NCBI GenBank assembly: GCA_002077065.1
Contig: NAJO01000008.1
Span: 434,001 to 498,000, forward strand
Direction: 5' to 3'
DNA from: Cryoendolithus antarcticus
Taxonomy: Eukaryota; Ascomycota; Dothideomycetes; Cladosporiales; Cladosporiaceae
Length of the DNA: 64,000 nucleotides
Of the stretch, positions 30,801 to 39,287 are shown piece after piece. Within the stretch, counting starts at the first letter, position 1. Each line of letters begins with the position of its first letter. A program made the translations under genes and the position numbers. Under the pieces are notes generated by a model. It searched no databases and had not been told where the DNA came from. It saw only the letters and a program-made list of their open reading frames with translations.

Positions 30801-31479
30801 CCAGCGATCTCTTGCCCGGCACAATCGCTGGAGGCTGTGTAATCCCCGCGTCTCTGCCATTCTCCCGAATTGTAAGTGTGATAGAGTCATCCTTTTCCGG
30901 CGAAGGCGATCGCGAATTTGGTGTGGAGGGATTTGAGTACCAAGATCGGCGATTATGCCTGCTTGAGTAAGACGTGTTCTTGGAGATGCTGGGACGCGTT
31001 GTGCTAGCAACGGTTGACACAGTGCTGCGAGAAGCGATACTGGTGTTCGTGGTACTGCGGTCACGTGTGTATGATCCCACCGTGCTCGCGTCTTCCTCGC
31101 GTTCAAAATTGGGGCGGTGCACTGTGATCTTCGGGCTTTTGTGCAGCTGCTCAACCAAGAATGTAGCATCGGTGTTGAGCACTTTTGGTTCTGGTTCGTC
31201 TGGCGTGGTCCAGCCAGAGGAATCTGCGGAAGGGGCCAGGTCGATCAGGTCCACTTCGGAGAAGCTCCCCTTGATCGTGATGAGGTTCGAATTAGCGTAG
31301 CGCTGGTCCTTAGCCGCTTCGGGGATGTATGTGTAAGACGCTGACCGCGGCAGCTCTGTATTACTACGCGGTAAAGGCGATTGCGGCTTGCCATGGTTGA
31401 ATGAAGCCATGGTGGGCGACCGCATGATCTCGAGGTCCGTGGCGGAGCTGTAGGCGTATGCCGTGACTGTCGAGGCCAT
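27898..31479 (-). CDS. DUF1765 (UPF0592) family protein
   Basis: A single exon gives 1193 aa. The first 330 residues are Ser/Thr/Pro-rich and low complexity, with basic stretches such as KRRDTGKSLKEKKGHK, likely disordered and phosphorylated. A folded part follows with DELWSVFRALDADYAKFSSK, then the family core: FWTTVCRRMINSENTITEIR, LYTFLYTIWNTLVADNSRKT and FTSRFNHWCPMVRAYYMRLL (about residues 800-930). The C-terminal 250 residues are again Ser/Arg-rich, then ALAEWMLIVGECQSFFDRR. DUF1765 proteins are found across fungi; the yeast relative has been linked to a MAPK signalling scaffold, but I do not assign that role here. No clear transmembrane segment is visible despite some family names calling it a membrane protein. 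Confidence 0.85.
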   Translation of the reverse strand: MASTVTAYAYSSATDLEIMRSPTMASFNHGKPQSPLPRSNTELPRSASYTYIPEAAKDQRYANSNLITIKGSFSEVDLIDLAPSADSSGWTTPDEPEPKVLNTDATFLVEQLHKSPKITVHRPNFEREEDASTVGSYTRDRSTTNTSIASRSTVSTVASTTRPSISKNTSYSSRHNRRSWYSNPSTPNSRSPSPEKDDSITLTIRENGRDAGITQPPAIVPGKRSLVKRRDTGKSLKEKKGHKDNQEDGSVGQMGAPERPAPVARKSTLRHKLARPTSIIFKGASQDDSALPNVPPVPALPKSFSTDRLPTFLNHASHFDRAAPMPRLLSTSERTHTSHGIPIVRKKDELWSVFRALDADYAKFSSKSVAFKANVVRSSLLPFLRQYATHPSNTSPRPEVLDRRANILNKWWTGLIEMLHGRNNQSISGTDRPVILDGISGIMERPEWRLAPSPFCPLKQRMNGTLSPKSRSTTSLSSGQSDFLIDSVNHNVRNIFVQNLSSQMAFVVDKMSLRNASASLVTFCGKACAYAFMFVPGMADVLVRLWDLPMDTLRRVLSEAGVGKFDTVADVSDYIVSGFPPATHNLGFGSLMKLMRKLRTPPPLPLGTNHIHWWGFWLERWTGRESDLFYVFVKQFHILVTDFLPQHSSKKERMCAPGLLLVHAQILTNLDSTIHRDLPPHAPDVPASGLINQAGPSPTFDDVMMEPDAVVSAIPVLPANAKRLMAENRLIMLIRDFLSDRTGDHPLARQLFAESFNDLLQTAARGTSAFEHSACYTLLDFLEEALVILVKFEASDESEGSMIDSTFWTTVCRRMINSENTITEIRLYTFLYTIWNTLVADNSRKTDICINLLLEPGVFTSRFNHWCPMVRAYYMRLLCWRLGRYDGEAMITDLRVYNTLYDRLQQAWCHYLWLRQQANGNHTQLPATNPCNPAPSRRLLIIRTDTQVNTGATYLSLDNVVPAASPAPSQPATPKRLIPLSSAAELSERPESTRSTSDSEIEPVKGLRGFFRNMLGSKTRSRSQDAIKVKEMQTQTRPPTRAATIGGPLQRAATEDLQITRTRESTAVDEKDRAATVSPPQHRNFSFKFSLEFQNNAKAPGPLRLLPPRLPLAAQQYLQSKSTRADGMFHAQATEPLGLDKVHAKYTGRALAEWMLIVGECQSFFDRRVKEGVPSNKLVETPTLGVEVFKRPA

Positions 31480-32833
31480 ACCCTCCTATCTCCCTCCCAA
31501 GGTCCTTTCTGACCTTCTGCAGTGGTCCTATACGACCACAAAATAACTCGAAGGGAGCACTGAGATTACTCCAGGCGGATAGCCATGTTCGCGATCTCCG
31601 CAAGCGTCGCTGCTGCGCCGCCCACGACGAAGACAGGCCTGCTCACACCGCACAATATTCGCCGTACGCGTATTGTTTCTTCTTGGCCCCCGCGGCGTGA
31701 GGTCCAGCTGCAGAGAACAAACGTTGACGTGAGAGTGGGATTAAGTTGGGTGGCTGAGGATCGCGGTCCGATGCTACTAACAGGCAATAAGGCAGTACTC
31801 CTCTCCAAGGGCTGAACAAACGAGAGACCACCACGGCACGAATAATACCTCAGTACTGGGACGGAGAAATGATAAGTGATAGCTTCCGGACTACGCCCTC
31901 AGACGCTGACTACGACGACCATTGACTGGCGTCGCAGTGGCAGTAGATCATCACGGCCGTCGGCGAGTGGAGAGCCCGGAGAGGCGTTGGTTTCAAGTTC
32001 GAAGGAGTTATTTCAAGATCCCCGGCTGGCTGCTCCACATCGCTTGGGAGGGTCACGCACCTGTCACATGTCAAGTACTCTTGATTGAATGACAGCCAGT
32101 CCTGCTCTCCACATTATTGTATTCGACTTGAGCATCTCTAGAAGCCTCTGCAATGTGCTTATAACACTAAGTGCCAAGTTGGACATCTACAACATCAGCC
32201 TCTTCGACCTCCGAAGCTTGCATTCAGCACCGCGCGTCCTGCTATGGAAGGGCCCGCCTCTGCATTCGCTCCCGGTCGATCTTTCCGCTAATCTCAACGC
32301 CGAAGCGCTGAGGACGCAATCAATGCAATCACAATCCTGCAACGCTGCGATATATGTCTTGGCTGTTCGCAGTATATGGCTTGGCCGTCCGGCAAGCTGA
32401 TGGTGTCCGATCTCTTTTGCGGAAGGCCACTCGAGACGAGGAGTTCACTCCACTGCATGTCTCTCAAGTCGTCCACATATCATTTCGATCTGCTTATGCC
32501 CAGACCATCACCCCTCAGCCTCGCGATGCAATAGTGGAGCTCATCATCTCCTGCGCGGGTGTCCCAAAGCCGGAATGCCTGAGCTCCTGCTATCTCACTG
32601 TTGCTGCACAACATGCAGGACGCGGACCCGGGCCCGCCTATATGTGCTCGAGACGTACGGTAGTTTGGCATGCGATGCCCGTCGTACCTTTGATAGATCG
32701 CTGTCAAGTTATGTTCATGTGGCCATTACCTAGCCCCGGATTCAAGCCGAGACAAGCTTTCGCAACGGTCACCAGGAATAACGTCCGTTACCCGGAACCT
32801 CGTTCTCACCGGCCATACTCGGCGCATGTCGTT
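31480..32833. other. 1.35-kb region without a supported gene
   Basis: This separates the DUF1765 start from the 3' end of the Izh-like gene. Several open frames are present. The longest (32354..32881, plus strand, 175 codons) runs antisense over the last exon of the Izh-like gene and has no recognisable motif. No repeats or tRNA were seen. The left end should contain the DUF1765 promoter. Confidence 0.4.
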
Positions 32834-33887
32834 TCAGGGGCCACCGAACTTCTTCGCATTGGCATATGCGGACATAGCTGATAACCGGAAGCTGTGCTCA
32901 TAGTCAAACGCCTTCAGCAGACCCACCAGATGAGCGGCAGCTGCCAGCACCACAAGCACGTGGAAGATCTGGTGCGAGCTTCCTACGATGTCAAAGTTGC
33001 CGGGCTGCCAGCGCTCCGGTACCCGAGCCTATGTGCTAGTCAGCAAGGCGTTCGGAGATCTGTAAATCTTCAACTTACAGCATAGATCGCGGCTCCGCTG
33101 ATATACAGCACGCCTTGTGTCACGAGCCACGACAGCCCAATCTGACTGTTCATCTGCGCTGCTCCGTACAGCTTGATGCCATGCATCACTGGCACTACCG
33201 CACTGATGCCCATGAAAACAAACATAGCAGCTCGCACTGGTCTCCAGGCCGGCGTGCGAAACTTCGGATACATTATCACGATCAGTGTGGCAGCGCCGAT
33301 CGAGGTGATCTTCAACATGATCAGCCCGGAATCCATGGGTATCGACGACTTTCTTTCAAGCTTACCATCGTCCAGTACACCTTCACCAGCTCCGGCTCAG
33401 CACTAAAGCCATAGTATATTGACGGCACAAACGATCCCCAAATCAGGAAGACGATACCCATGTAGTCCAGCTGGTTGCCGAACTTCGACACAGCCTGCGA
33501 GTGGTTCGAGATGGTATGATAGGTCGCTGACATGCCCAGACAAACGACTGCGCCGAGAAAGTAGCAGCTGAAGACTATCACGTCGTCTTGCGTCGCCTGT
33601 TCATAGCGAGGTCTGATAGCAATGTAGAGTACGCCGGCGGCTATCGCAGCAAGCACGGTGCCGACGAGATGGGTGTAGATGTTCACTGTTTCGTTGTGGA
33701 CGTGACCGAGACTGGCAGCGGACTTGCGATAGCTATTCGATTGTGGGCGATAGCCAGAGTGGATGTAGTGATTATCCTGTTGCCATGCTGGGAGCTTGTC
33801 CCATAGCACAGTGAGCGTGTGTTCGATCTTCTGTTCAACTTGGGTGACAACTTCACCCGCAGAGCTGGCACCGGCTTTAGTCGCCAT
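32834..33887 (-). CDS. Izh/adiponectin-receptor-like seven-helix membrane protein (PAQR family)
   Basis: Three exons (33887..33366, 33309..33079, 33028..32834) give 315 aa. The first junction rebuilds [14 protein letters not shown] and the second [19 protein letters not shown], both exactly as in family members. The N-terminus has [20 protein letters not shown]. Family zinc/catalytic residues are present: [11 protein letters not shown] after TM2 and the [17 protein letters not shown] pair in the last exon. Seven hydrophobic segments can be counted. Yeast Izh proteins act in zinc and lipid homeostasis, and PAQR proteins are thought to have ceramidase-like activity. The start ([20 protein letters not shown]) is 300 bp from the divergent gene at 34188. 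The exact subfamily is not determined. Confidence 0.93.
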
Positions 33888-34187
33888 GATGGAATCGGTC
33901 GTCGATGTCGAGTGCGATTAGATCAGGTACCGTCGCGCATACTGCGGACGCCTGCCTTTATACATCAGAGAAACCTACTTCATATCTACGGACGTACCTT
34001 CACTTGAATCAGAGCCACTTTCTTGCGATTCGTCAGTCGAATTCTCGGCTGGAGTTGCCGTGGATGTTCACCTCACGTGCCCAGTGCCGCTGCCACATGC
34101 AACGACGAGCATCCATGTCGTCTCGAATCGAGCGTTCAAATACCGGCCCAAGGCGAGAGACTTTCGAGTCCAGCTTTCGCCTCCATT

Positions 34188-35186
34188 ATGGCCTACCAAC
34201 ACCCCAACAGCAGCACGCGTCCACAGCCTCGCCGTGGTCCGTCCGGAGCATGGAGCCGTCTGAAGCCAGCGATCATCGACCCATTAGACGCCTATGGCTT
34301 ACCCTCAAAGGGTGAGACAAGGTATATCGTCTCAAGCATCACTTCAATGGGTCTACTTGGCTGAAGACTCGCAAGACTAAACTCTCACCGCAATCAAGAA
34401 GCCTACTACACCACCCTCGTCGCCCGCTACATGAGATTCTGCGCCTCGTCAGGCACAGGCGAGGACCTCGAAGCAGCATTCACGAATCTATCCATCAATC
34501 CTGCTGTTCCGAGCAAACGCAACGACAACGACCCAGCCGATTCCACACGCCCGCCCCTGTCCCATCGCCCCTCAGCGCAGAGCGCACATCCCTCCTCCGA
34601 TCTTCCCAACATCCTCCTCGCAATGCGCAAGATGCGAGAAGGGATCGTCGCTTCTCATCGCACGGATGCGTTTGCCCAACGAGTCTATATCTTTATCATC
34701 CAAGCCGCGATTCTAACGCGGCAATGGGAAGCTTACCAAGCACCCCTCCTGCACTTGCTGAACCACATCCATCCTCGGACCCCGCTATCGCCAACCGAGC
34801 TGCGAGATTTCGTGGACTATCGCATCCTCGACCTAGCATGTCGACAGAACGACCTGAGCGGCGCGTATGCAGTAAAGCTGGAGTTCGGGCAGCGCTCCCG
34901 GAGGGTTGACGCGGTGCTCAAGGCGTTGGTAAGTGATGATTGGGTACGATTCTGGCGAATCAAGCGGGTCGTGGATGGGTATCAGAGAGCTCTCATGGAG
35001 TTCGCGGAGGAGCGGATGCGGATGCATGTGCTGAAGTGTATTGGGCGGAGCTATCTGAGCGTTGAGAAGGGGTTCATGGAGAGGGCGGCGAGTGCGAAGT
35101 GGGAGATTCTCGTGAAGGAATGCGGCGTCGGGTGGCAACTGCTGGAGAGCGGGATGGTCGTTGTGAGGAGGCCGAAAGTAAAGTGA
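34188..35186 (+). CDS. CSN8/PSMD8/eIF3K-like (PCI-type) protein
   Basis: Exons 34188..34321 and 34376..35186 join through a 54-bp intron (GTATAT...GCAAG) to give 314 aa. The spliced junction reads SKGETRLNSHRNQEAYYTTL, which restores a continuous helical sequence. The body is helical: LPNILLAMRKMREGIVASHR, DAFAQRVYIFIIQAAILTRQ, WEAYQAPLLHLLNHIHP, ELRDFVDYRILDLACRQNDL, then VLKALVSDDWVRFWRIKRVV and RMHVLKCIGRSYLSVEKGFM. This resembles the TPR-plus-winged-helix fold of CSN8, Rpn12 and eIF3k. It is not clearly orthologous to any of those, because an N-terminal low-complexity segment and the short C-terminus differ. I leave the complex unassigned. It converges on the DUF2235 gene with 121 bp between the stops. 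Confidence 0.7.
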
Positions 35187-35307
35187 GCAGCCTTGTACTA
35201 TGCTCTCACGAGAGCTCCCCTCAAACGGCTGGTGCTTCGGCACCTCCGAGCGTGGCGGCTCCTCTGCGTCTTCGAAGGACTTCTGAGTCTGGTACGTGGG
35301 CTCCTTC

Positions 35308-36979
35308 TCAATCAGGCGACTCAACTCTTCGACTCTCCCTCTTACTCTTGCTCTTCCGCTGACGCACAGCAGAAGGCTTCAAAACATACTCCATAGTCTC
35401 TGGATCATACTCCAACAGCTCCCTCTCGATCCCCCAGAGCGGCGCTTCAGGCATAATCCGCGTCGAAACGTCCATATCCTTGATCCTCAGTTTCCAAAAG
35501 ACATTCGGCCGCTTAGACCCATCCGCCGTGTTCTCGATATTCAACTTCCAATCATCGAGAGCCTTACACTCATACCTGCCCTTATCGTCGAGCCCTGGTC
35601 CTCCGAGTCGTAAACGGGAGCGTACGCAGGCGTGGACATACTCATGCGTATCCTGCAGCGGCTCGTCCGTTGGTCGGCCGGTGGTAGGATCGTAAGCGAC
35701 ATACATCCCCGGCGTCCTGACCATGCTCCCACCCAACGCATAGAAGCCCGCCATACCGTTGAAAATCTTCCCGAAACTCCAAGGCCGGATCTTCTCGCCT
35801 TGGGATTTGTAGTAGTCCTCTGTAGCGTCTTGCTGGTCGAGCACGTAGTCCTCGTCAAAGTCTAGGAAGGGGGAGCACTGCGAGATCATCCAAGCTAACG
35901 AGATATTGGCGATCTGCTGATCGTCATACCCGCCCCCTATGTTTGAGTGCGCGCCAGGGAACCAGACTTGCCGTAGCGTGGTCTCGTTGCCTTCGAGTCT
36001 CTCCCACAGCGCAGGCTGGAAGGCGTAGCGGCGTTCGTCGAGGGCTAGGGCTTGGAAAGCATTCTCCATGCAGTTTAGTAAGCTAGTGTCGTAGAACGAG
36101 AGTTCCTTCTCAACGGAAGATTGTAGGCCAAGACGATGCAGCCAGCCTATCTTTGGCGTGCCAAGGGAGCCGACCGTATCCCAGACGCCCACGATCTTGA
36201 TCGGAATGTTAGTCCGGGTGTAGCCCAGTCTCACCAATTCCTTCACGTAAGCTGGATCTGAGGCGCTTGGCTTATCAGGGAATGGGATATCTGGATTACG
36301 CGGTCTGTAATTGCGGTCGTGCTGGTGTTTGACGTCGCGGAAGATCTCTGCGAGGAAAGGCAGGCCTTCTTTCGTTAGCACGCCTACGTAGTCGACAAGG
36401 CCTGCTATGCTTCGTGCTGTGAAGGCGCCGCGGGAGAAGCCGAAGATGAAGATCTCGTCGTTTGCTACGTAATTGGAGGAGAGGAAGGAGTAGCCTTCGC
36501 GGACTACTTCTGCTAGGCCTACACGTCGGGAAATCGATCAGTACCTCATCCTTCACAATTTGCTTCCTACATCGTGACTAGATTGTGAGACAAGCGAATG
36601 TCAACCTACCTTCCCCACTAACCCCCCCATAAATCCTATCCACAATCCCCCCTCCCCCTCCAACCCCAAAATGATAATAGACAATCTGCGGAATCCCATC
36701 CCGACTTTGCGCCTTCACAGCCCTCGAGATTCGCGTAACGTTACTTGGGATGGTGAGAGCGCCTTTGAGATTCCCGGCATCCGAGTTGAGCCACGTGCCA
36801 TCTTCGCAGAGAACTAAGCGCTTGCTGGGTCGTTGTCGCGGTCCATTCTGTCCCGCACGAGAGGAGGCGCGAGGGCGTGTGGTGTTAGCTCGGGAGGGAC
36901 CCTGGCTGGGAGCGCGAGATGGGCCGCGAGAAGGTGCACGAGAGGGTGCGCGTGAAGGTGCGCGGGAGACGCGCGACAT
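35308..36979 (-). CDS. DUF2235 alpha/beta-hydrolase-like protein
   Basis: Exons 36979..36610 and 36518..35308 (intron 36611..36519 region, donor GTAGGT, acceptor TGTAG) give 526 aa. Residues 1-45 are a Ser-Arg-Ala-Pro repeat tract (SRAPSRAPSRAPSRGPSRAP). The DUF2235 core starts with RLVLCEDGTWLNSDAGN, then TRISRAVKAQSRDGIPQIVY, GVGGGGGIVDRIYGG, and after the junction GLAEVVREGYSFLSSNYV and the nucleophile-elbow FGFSRGAFTARSIAGL (GxSxG). Further motifs are VGVWDTVGSLG, which fits the acid position, and WFPGAHSNIGGGY, the His region of the Tle1-like phospholipase fold. Fungal members are uncharacterised hydrolases of this group. The C-terminus is basic (RQRKSKSKRESRRVESPD). A specific substrate cannot be given. 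Confidence 0.88.
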
Positions 36980-37701
36980 TCAGAGAGCGATTTAGGATTT
37001 CCTGCCTTCTAGCCTGTCAGGGATGGCAACATCGCGCTGTTCGTTTCCGAGATCTTCAAATTCGAGGTCGAGTGCCGAAAGCAGACATTCCTGAGAGTCA
37101 TGAACCGCCTTCAAGAGAGCGGGCTATCTAGAAATATTAGTCCCGGTGATCGACCGCCGTGAGAGCACTGGCAACAGATAATAAGAATGAAATGATGACG
37201 AAAAGAAAGAAACATTGAATGTATTCGGCCAGCCTTGCGTTGCTGCGCGAGACATCGAGCCACATCCGTGTCCAACTAACGGCCGCCAAGACCAACCACT
37301 TCTTCTTGCTGCCCGAAACCAGCCCAGAGTCTAAAAACCCAACCGTCGCAACAGGACGGAACCTCTGGCGTTGAGGCATCGAGTTGAGGCAAGGTCAGAG
37401 GGTTTGTGAATGGAGACTCTCATCGCGAGAGCACGTAGATATATTTGAGATTGAAAGCAAGGTATTAAGATCACTCAAACCGGATCTGCAGCAGGAGAGA
37501 CCCAGGCTAGCGTCGGCAGCTGTATGGCCTATTACTACATCGATTCCCGGGAATGTCATAACCACCACAAAGCACGGCGACCATCATAACTCGGCGAACA
37601 CGCGAGCAGGAGAAGCTACTCGCAGACTGTCGCTGTACAGCACATTCGCTCGCTTTCATGTACATGCAAGTGGTATATCAATCACAACAATCTCTAGTAC
37701 A
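36980..37701. other. Intergenic region
   Basis: This spans from the DUF2235 start to the PEX14 stop, both on the minus strand. No gene or RNA was recognised. The part near 36980 should be the DUF2235 promoter. Confidence 0.4.
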
Positions 37702-38769
37702 TTACGCCCCAGCCTCCGTCTCCCCCTCAGTAGCAGGCGTCGCCGTCCCACTCTCCTGCGTCCCCACAGCCCCGGTAGCATCTGCCTTCTTCGCCTCCTC
37801 ATTGCGCTTCTTCGCTGCCAGCTGCCAAGCTGGTATAGCCGGCGCCGTCTTGCCTCCAGGCGCAAAACGTCCATAGGGCGAGCTGGAATTCGATCGCTCA
37901 GGCAGTACAGAGGCGGTCTGCTTCGGCGCCTCCTCTACTGCGACGCTCTCCGGAGCTTCTGTCTCGACAGCAGCGCTTGAGCTGGTGGGGATGGGGGGTT
38001 TGGTGGATTGGGAGGTGAAGGGTGGTGTGGCTCGGGGAGCACCGCCGGCCATGCGGTTCGCGACGAGGGTCTTGAGACTTTTCATTTCGGTTCCTAGGTC
38101 CCGTAGGCGTCCGTCTGTGCCTTCTCGCTCTTTCTCGATAGCCTTGGGCACTAACTCCCTGATCTCTGCCACCTCGCGTGCAATCCTCTTACTCTCCACT
38201 TCGCGACTCTCGTTTGCCTCCTTGAGCTTGCTAACCACGTTCTCCACATCCAGTAATGCTGCGTCGAGGCGTTCTGTCCGCAGCTTCTCGGCTGCTTTGA
38301 GTTCGGTTGTGTCGGTGGCTAGTTGGTCGAGGAGCGCGAAGGCTTTGTCGAAGGACGCGTCGACGCCAGCTTTATCCTGCTCTAGCTGCGGTGGTGTTGG
38401 AGGCGCTATGAGAGGCGCTACATATCTTTTCGCCGTCCAGTAGAGGCCGTAGCCTAGCCCTCCCATCACCGTAGCAACAATGAAGTAATCTCTCCAGTCT
38501 CGTCGTGGCGGTTCCGGTGGAGGCTGCGCCCAGTACTGTTGTTGCTGTGGATAGGAGCCATACTGTTGTTGGGGCGGTCGTTGCTGGGCGTAGGACGTGG
38601 CTTGGGCGGGTGCTGGGGACTGTCCTACCCGTGCTAGGGAGACGTCTATCTCTTCTTGAGTGAGGTTCTTGGAGCGGAGGAAGGCTATGCGTTGGTCTAT
38701 GGGGGCAGAGGCGACGGAGGGGTCTTGGAGAAAGGTTATGGCGCCTTCGATGAGGTCTTCGCGGACCAT
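37702..38769 (-). CDS. PEX14: Peroxisomal docking protein peroxin-14
   Basis: A single exon gives 355 aa from ATG 38769 (MVREDLIEGAITFLQDPSVA). The frame is open further upstream but has no ATG. The conserved N-terminal Pex5-binding domain covers about residues 1-50, including DQRIAFLRSKNLTQEEIDVS. A Gln/Pro/Tyr-rich linker with poly-Gln-like runs follows, then the membrane segment WRDYFIVATVMGGLGYGLYW (about residues 92-112). A long coiled coil is visible from about residue 130 to 230 (LDQLATDTTELKAAEKLRTE and on). The C-terminus is low complexity (Ser/Thr/Pro/Ala). PEX14 forms the docking and import pore at the peroxisome membrane with PEX13 and PEX5. Confidence 0.93.
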   Translation of the reverse strand: MVREDLIEGAITFLQDPSVASAPIDQRIAFLRSKNLTQEEIDVSLARVGQSPAPAQATSYAQQRPPQQQYGSYPQQQQYWAQPPPEPPRRDWRDYFIVATVMGGLGYGLYWTAKRYVAPLIAPPTPPQLEQDKAGVDASFDKAFALLDQLATDTTELKAAEKLRTERLDAALLDVENVVSKLKEANESREVESKRIAREVAEIRELVPKAIEKEREGTDGRLRDLGTEMKSLKTLVANRMAGGAPRATPPFTSQSTKPPIPTSSSAAVETEAPESVAVEEAPKQTASVLPERSNSSSPYGRFAPGGKTAPAIPAWQLAAKKRNEEAKKADATGAVGTQESGTATPATEGETEAGA

Positions 38770-39287
38770 CGTGGTGAGGGTGTCGCCAGTCGTGCGTGAT
38801 ATTCGTTGTGCTGTCAAGCCGAAGTGTCCGCCTTCTCGTGTACCGATCACTCTGGCTTGAGTCTGATAGATTTACTGTAGACTTCAGACACAGCAGACCG
38901 GGTGTCTGTGAGATGGCTGGTGATCTATCGGCAAGCGATTGAACCTCGGTATCCGCTGACTCGAGGAATGATGCCTGAGGCGTGATATCATAGGGCTGAA
39001 CCTAGCAACGGTTTGTTGACATACGCGCTTGGATTTCGCGATCAAACCTTCCACATCGTCACTGTCGCATTGCACATATAATACCCGGCGCATACAATTG
39101 AGAGGCACCAAGGCACTCAGCATTACTATCAGACAGCACCGATCATGTCGCAAGAAGCGGGCATGTTCTCGGTGCGCCGACCGCGAGAGGTGCGCCTTCC
39201 TCCACTGCAGCAGTCGCGTGGGTCGCATGTATTGACACTCACTCCCAGACACTCGGCAGCATCAGTCATAATGCCTCCGCGATCCCA
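38770..39287. other. Divergent intergenic region, PEX14 and NDC80
   Basis: About 520 bp between the two divergent start codons, without a recognisable gene. It must hold both promoters. Another ATG lies 17 bp upstream of the NDC80 start, at 39271, in a different frame (ATGCCTCCGCG). Confidence 0.45.

Noticed and set aside
32354..32881. 175-codon plus-strand frame
   Set aside because: It runs antisense across the well-supported last exon of the Izh-like gene and has no recognisable motif.
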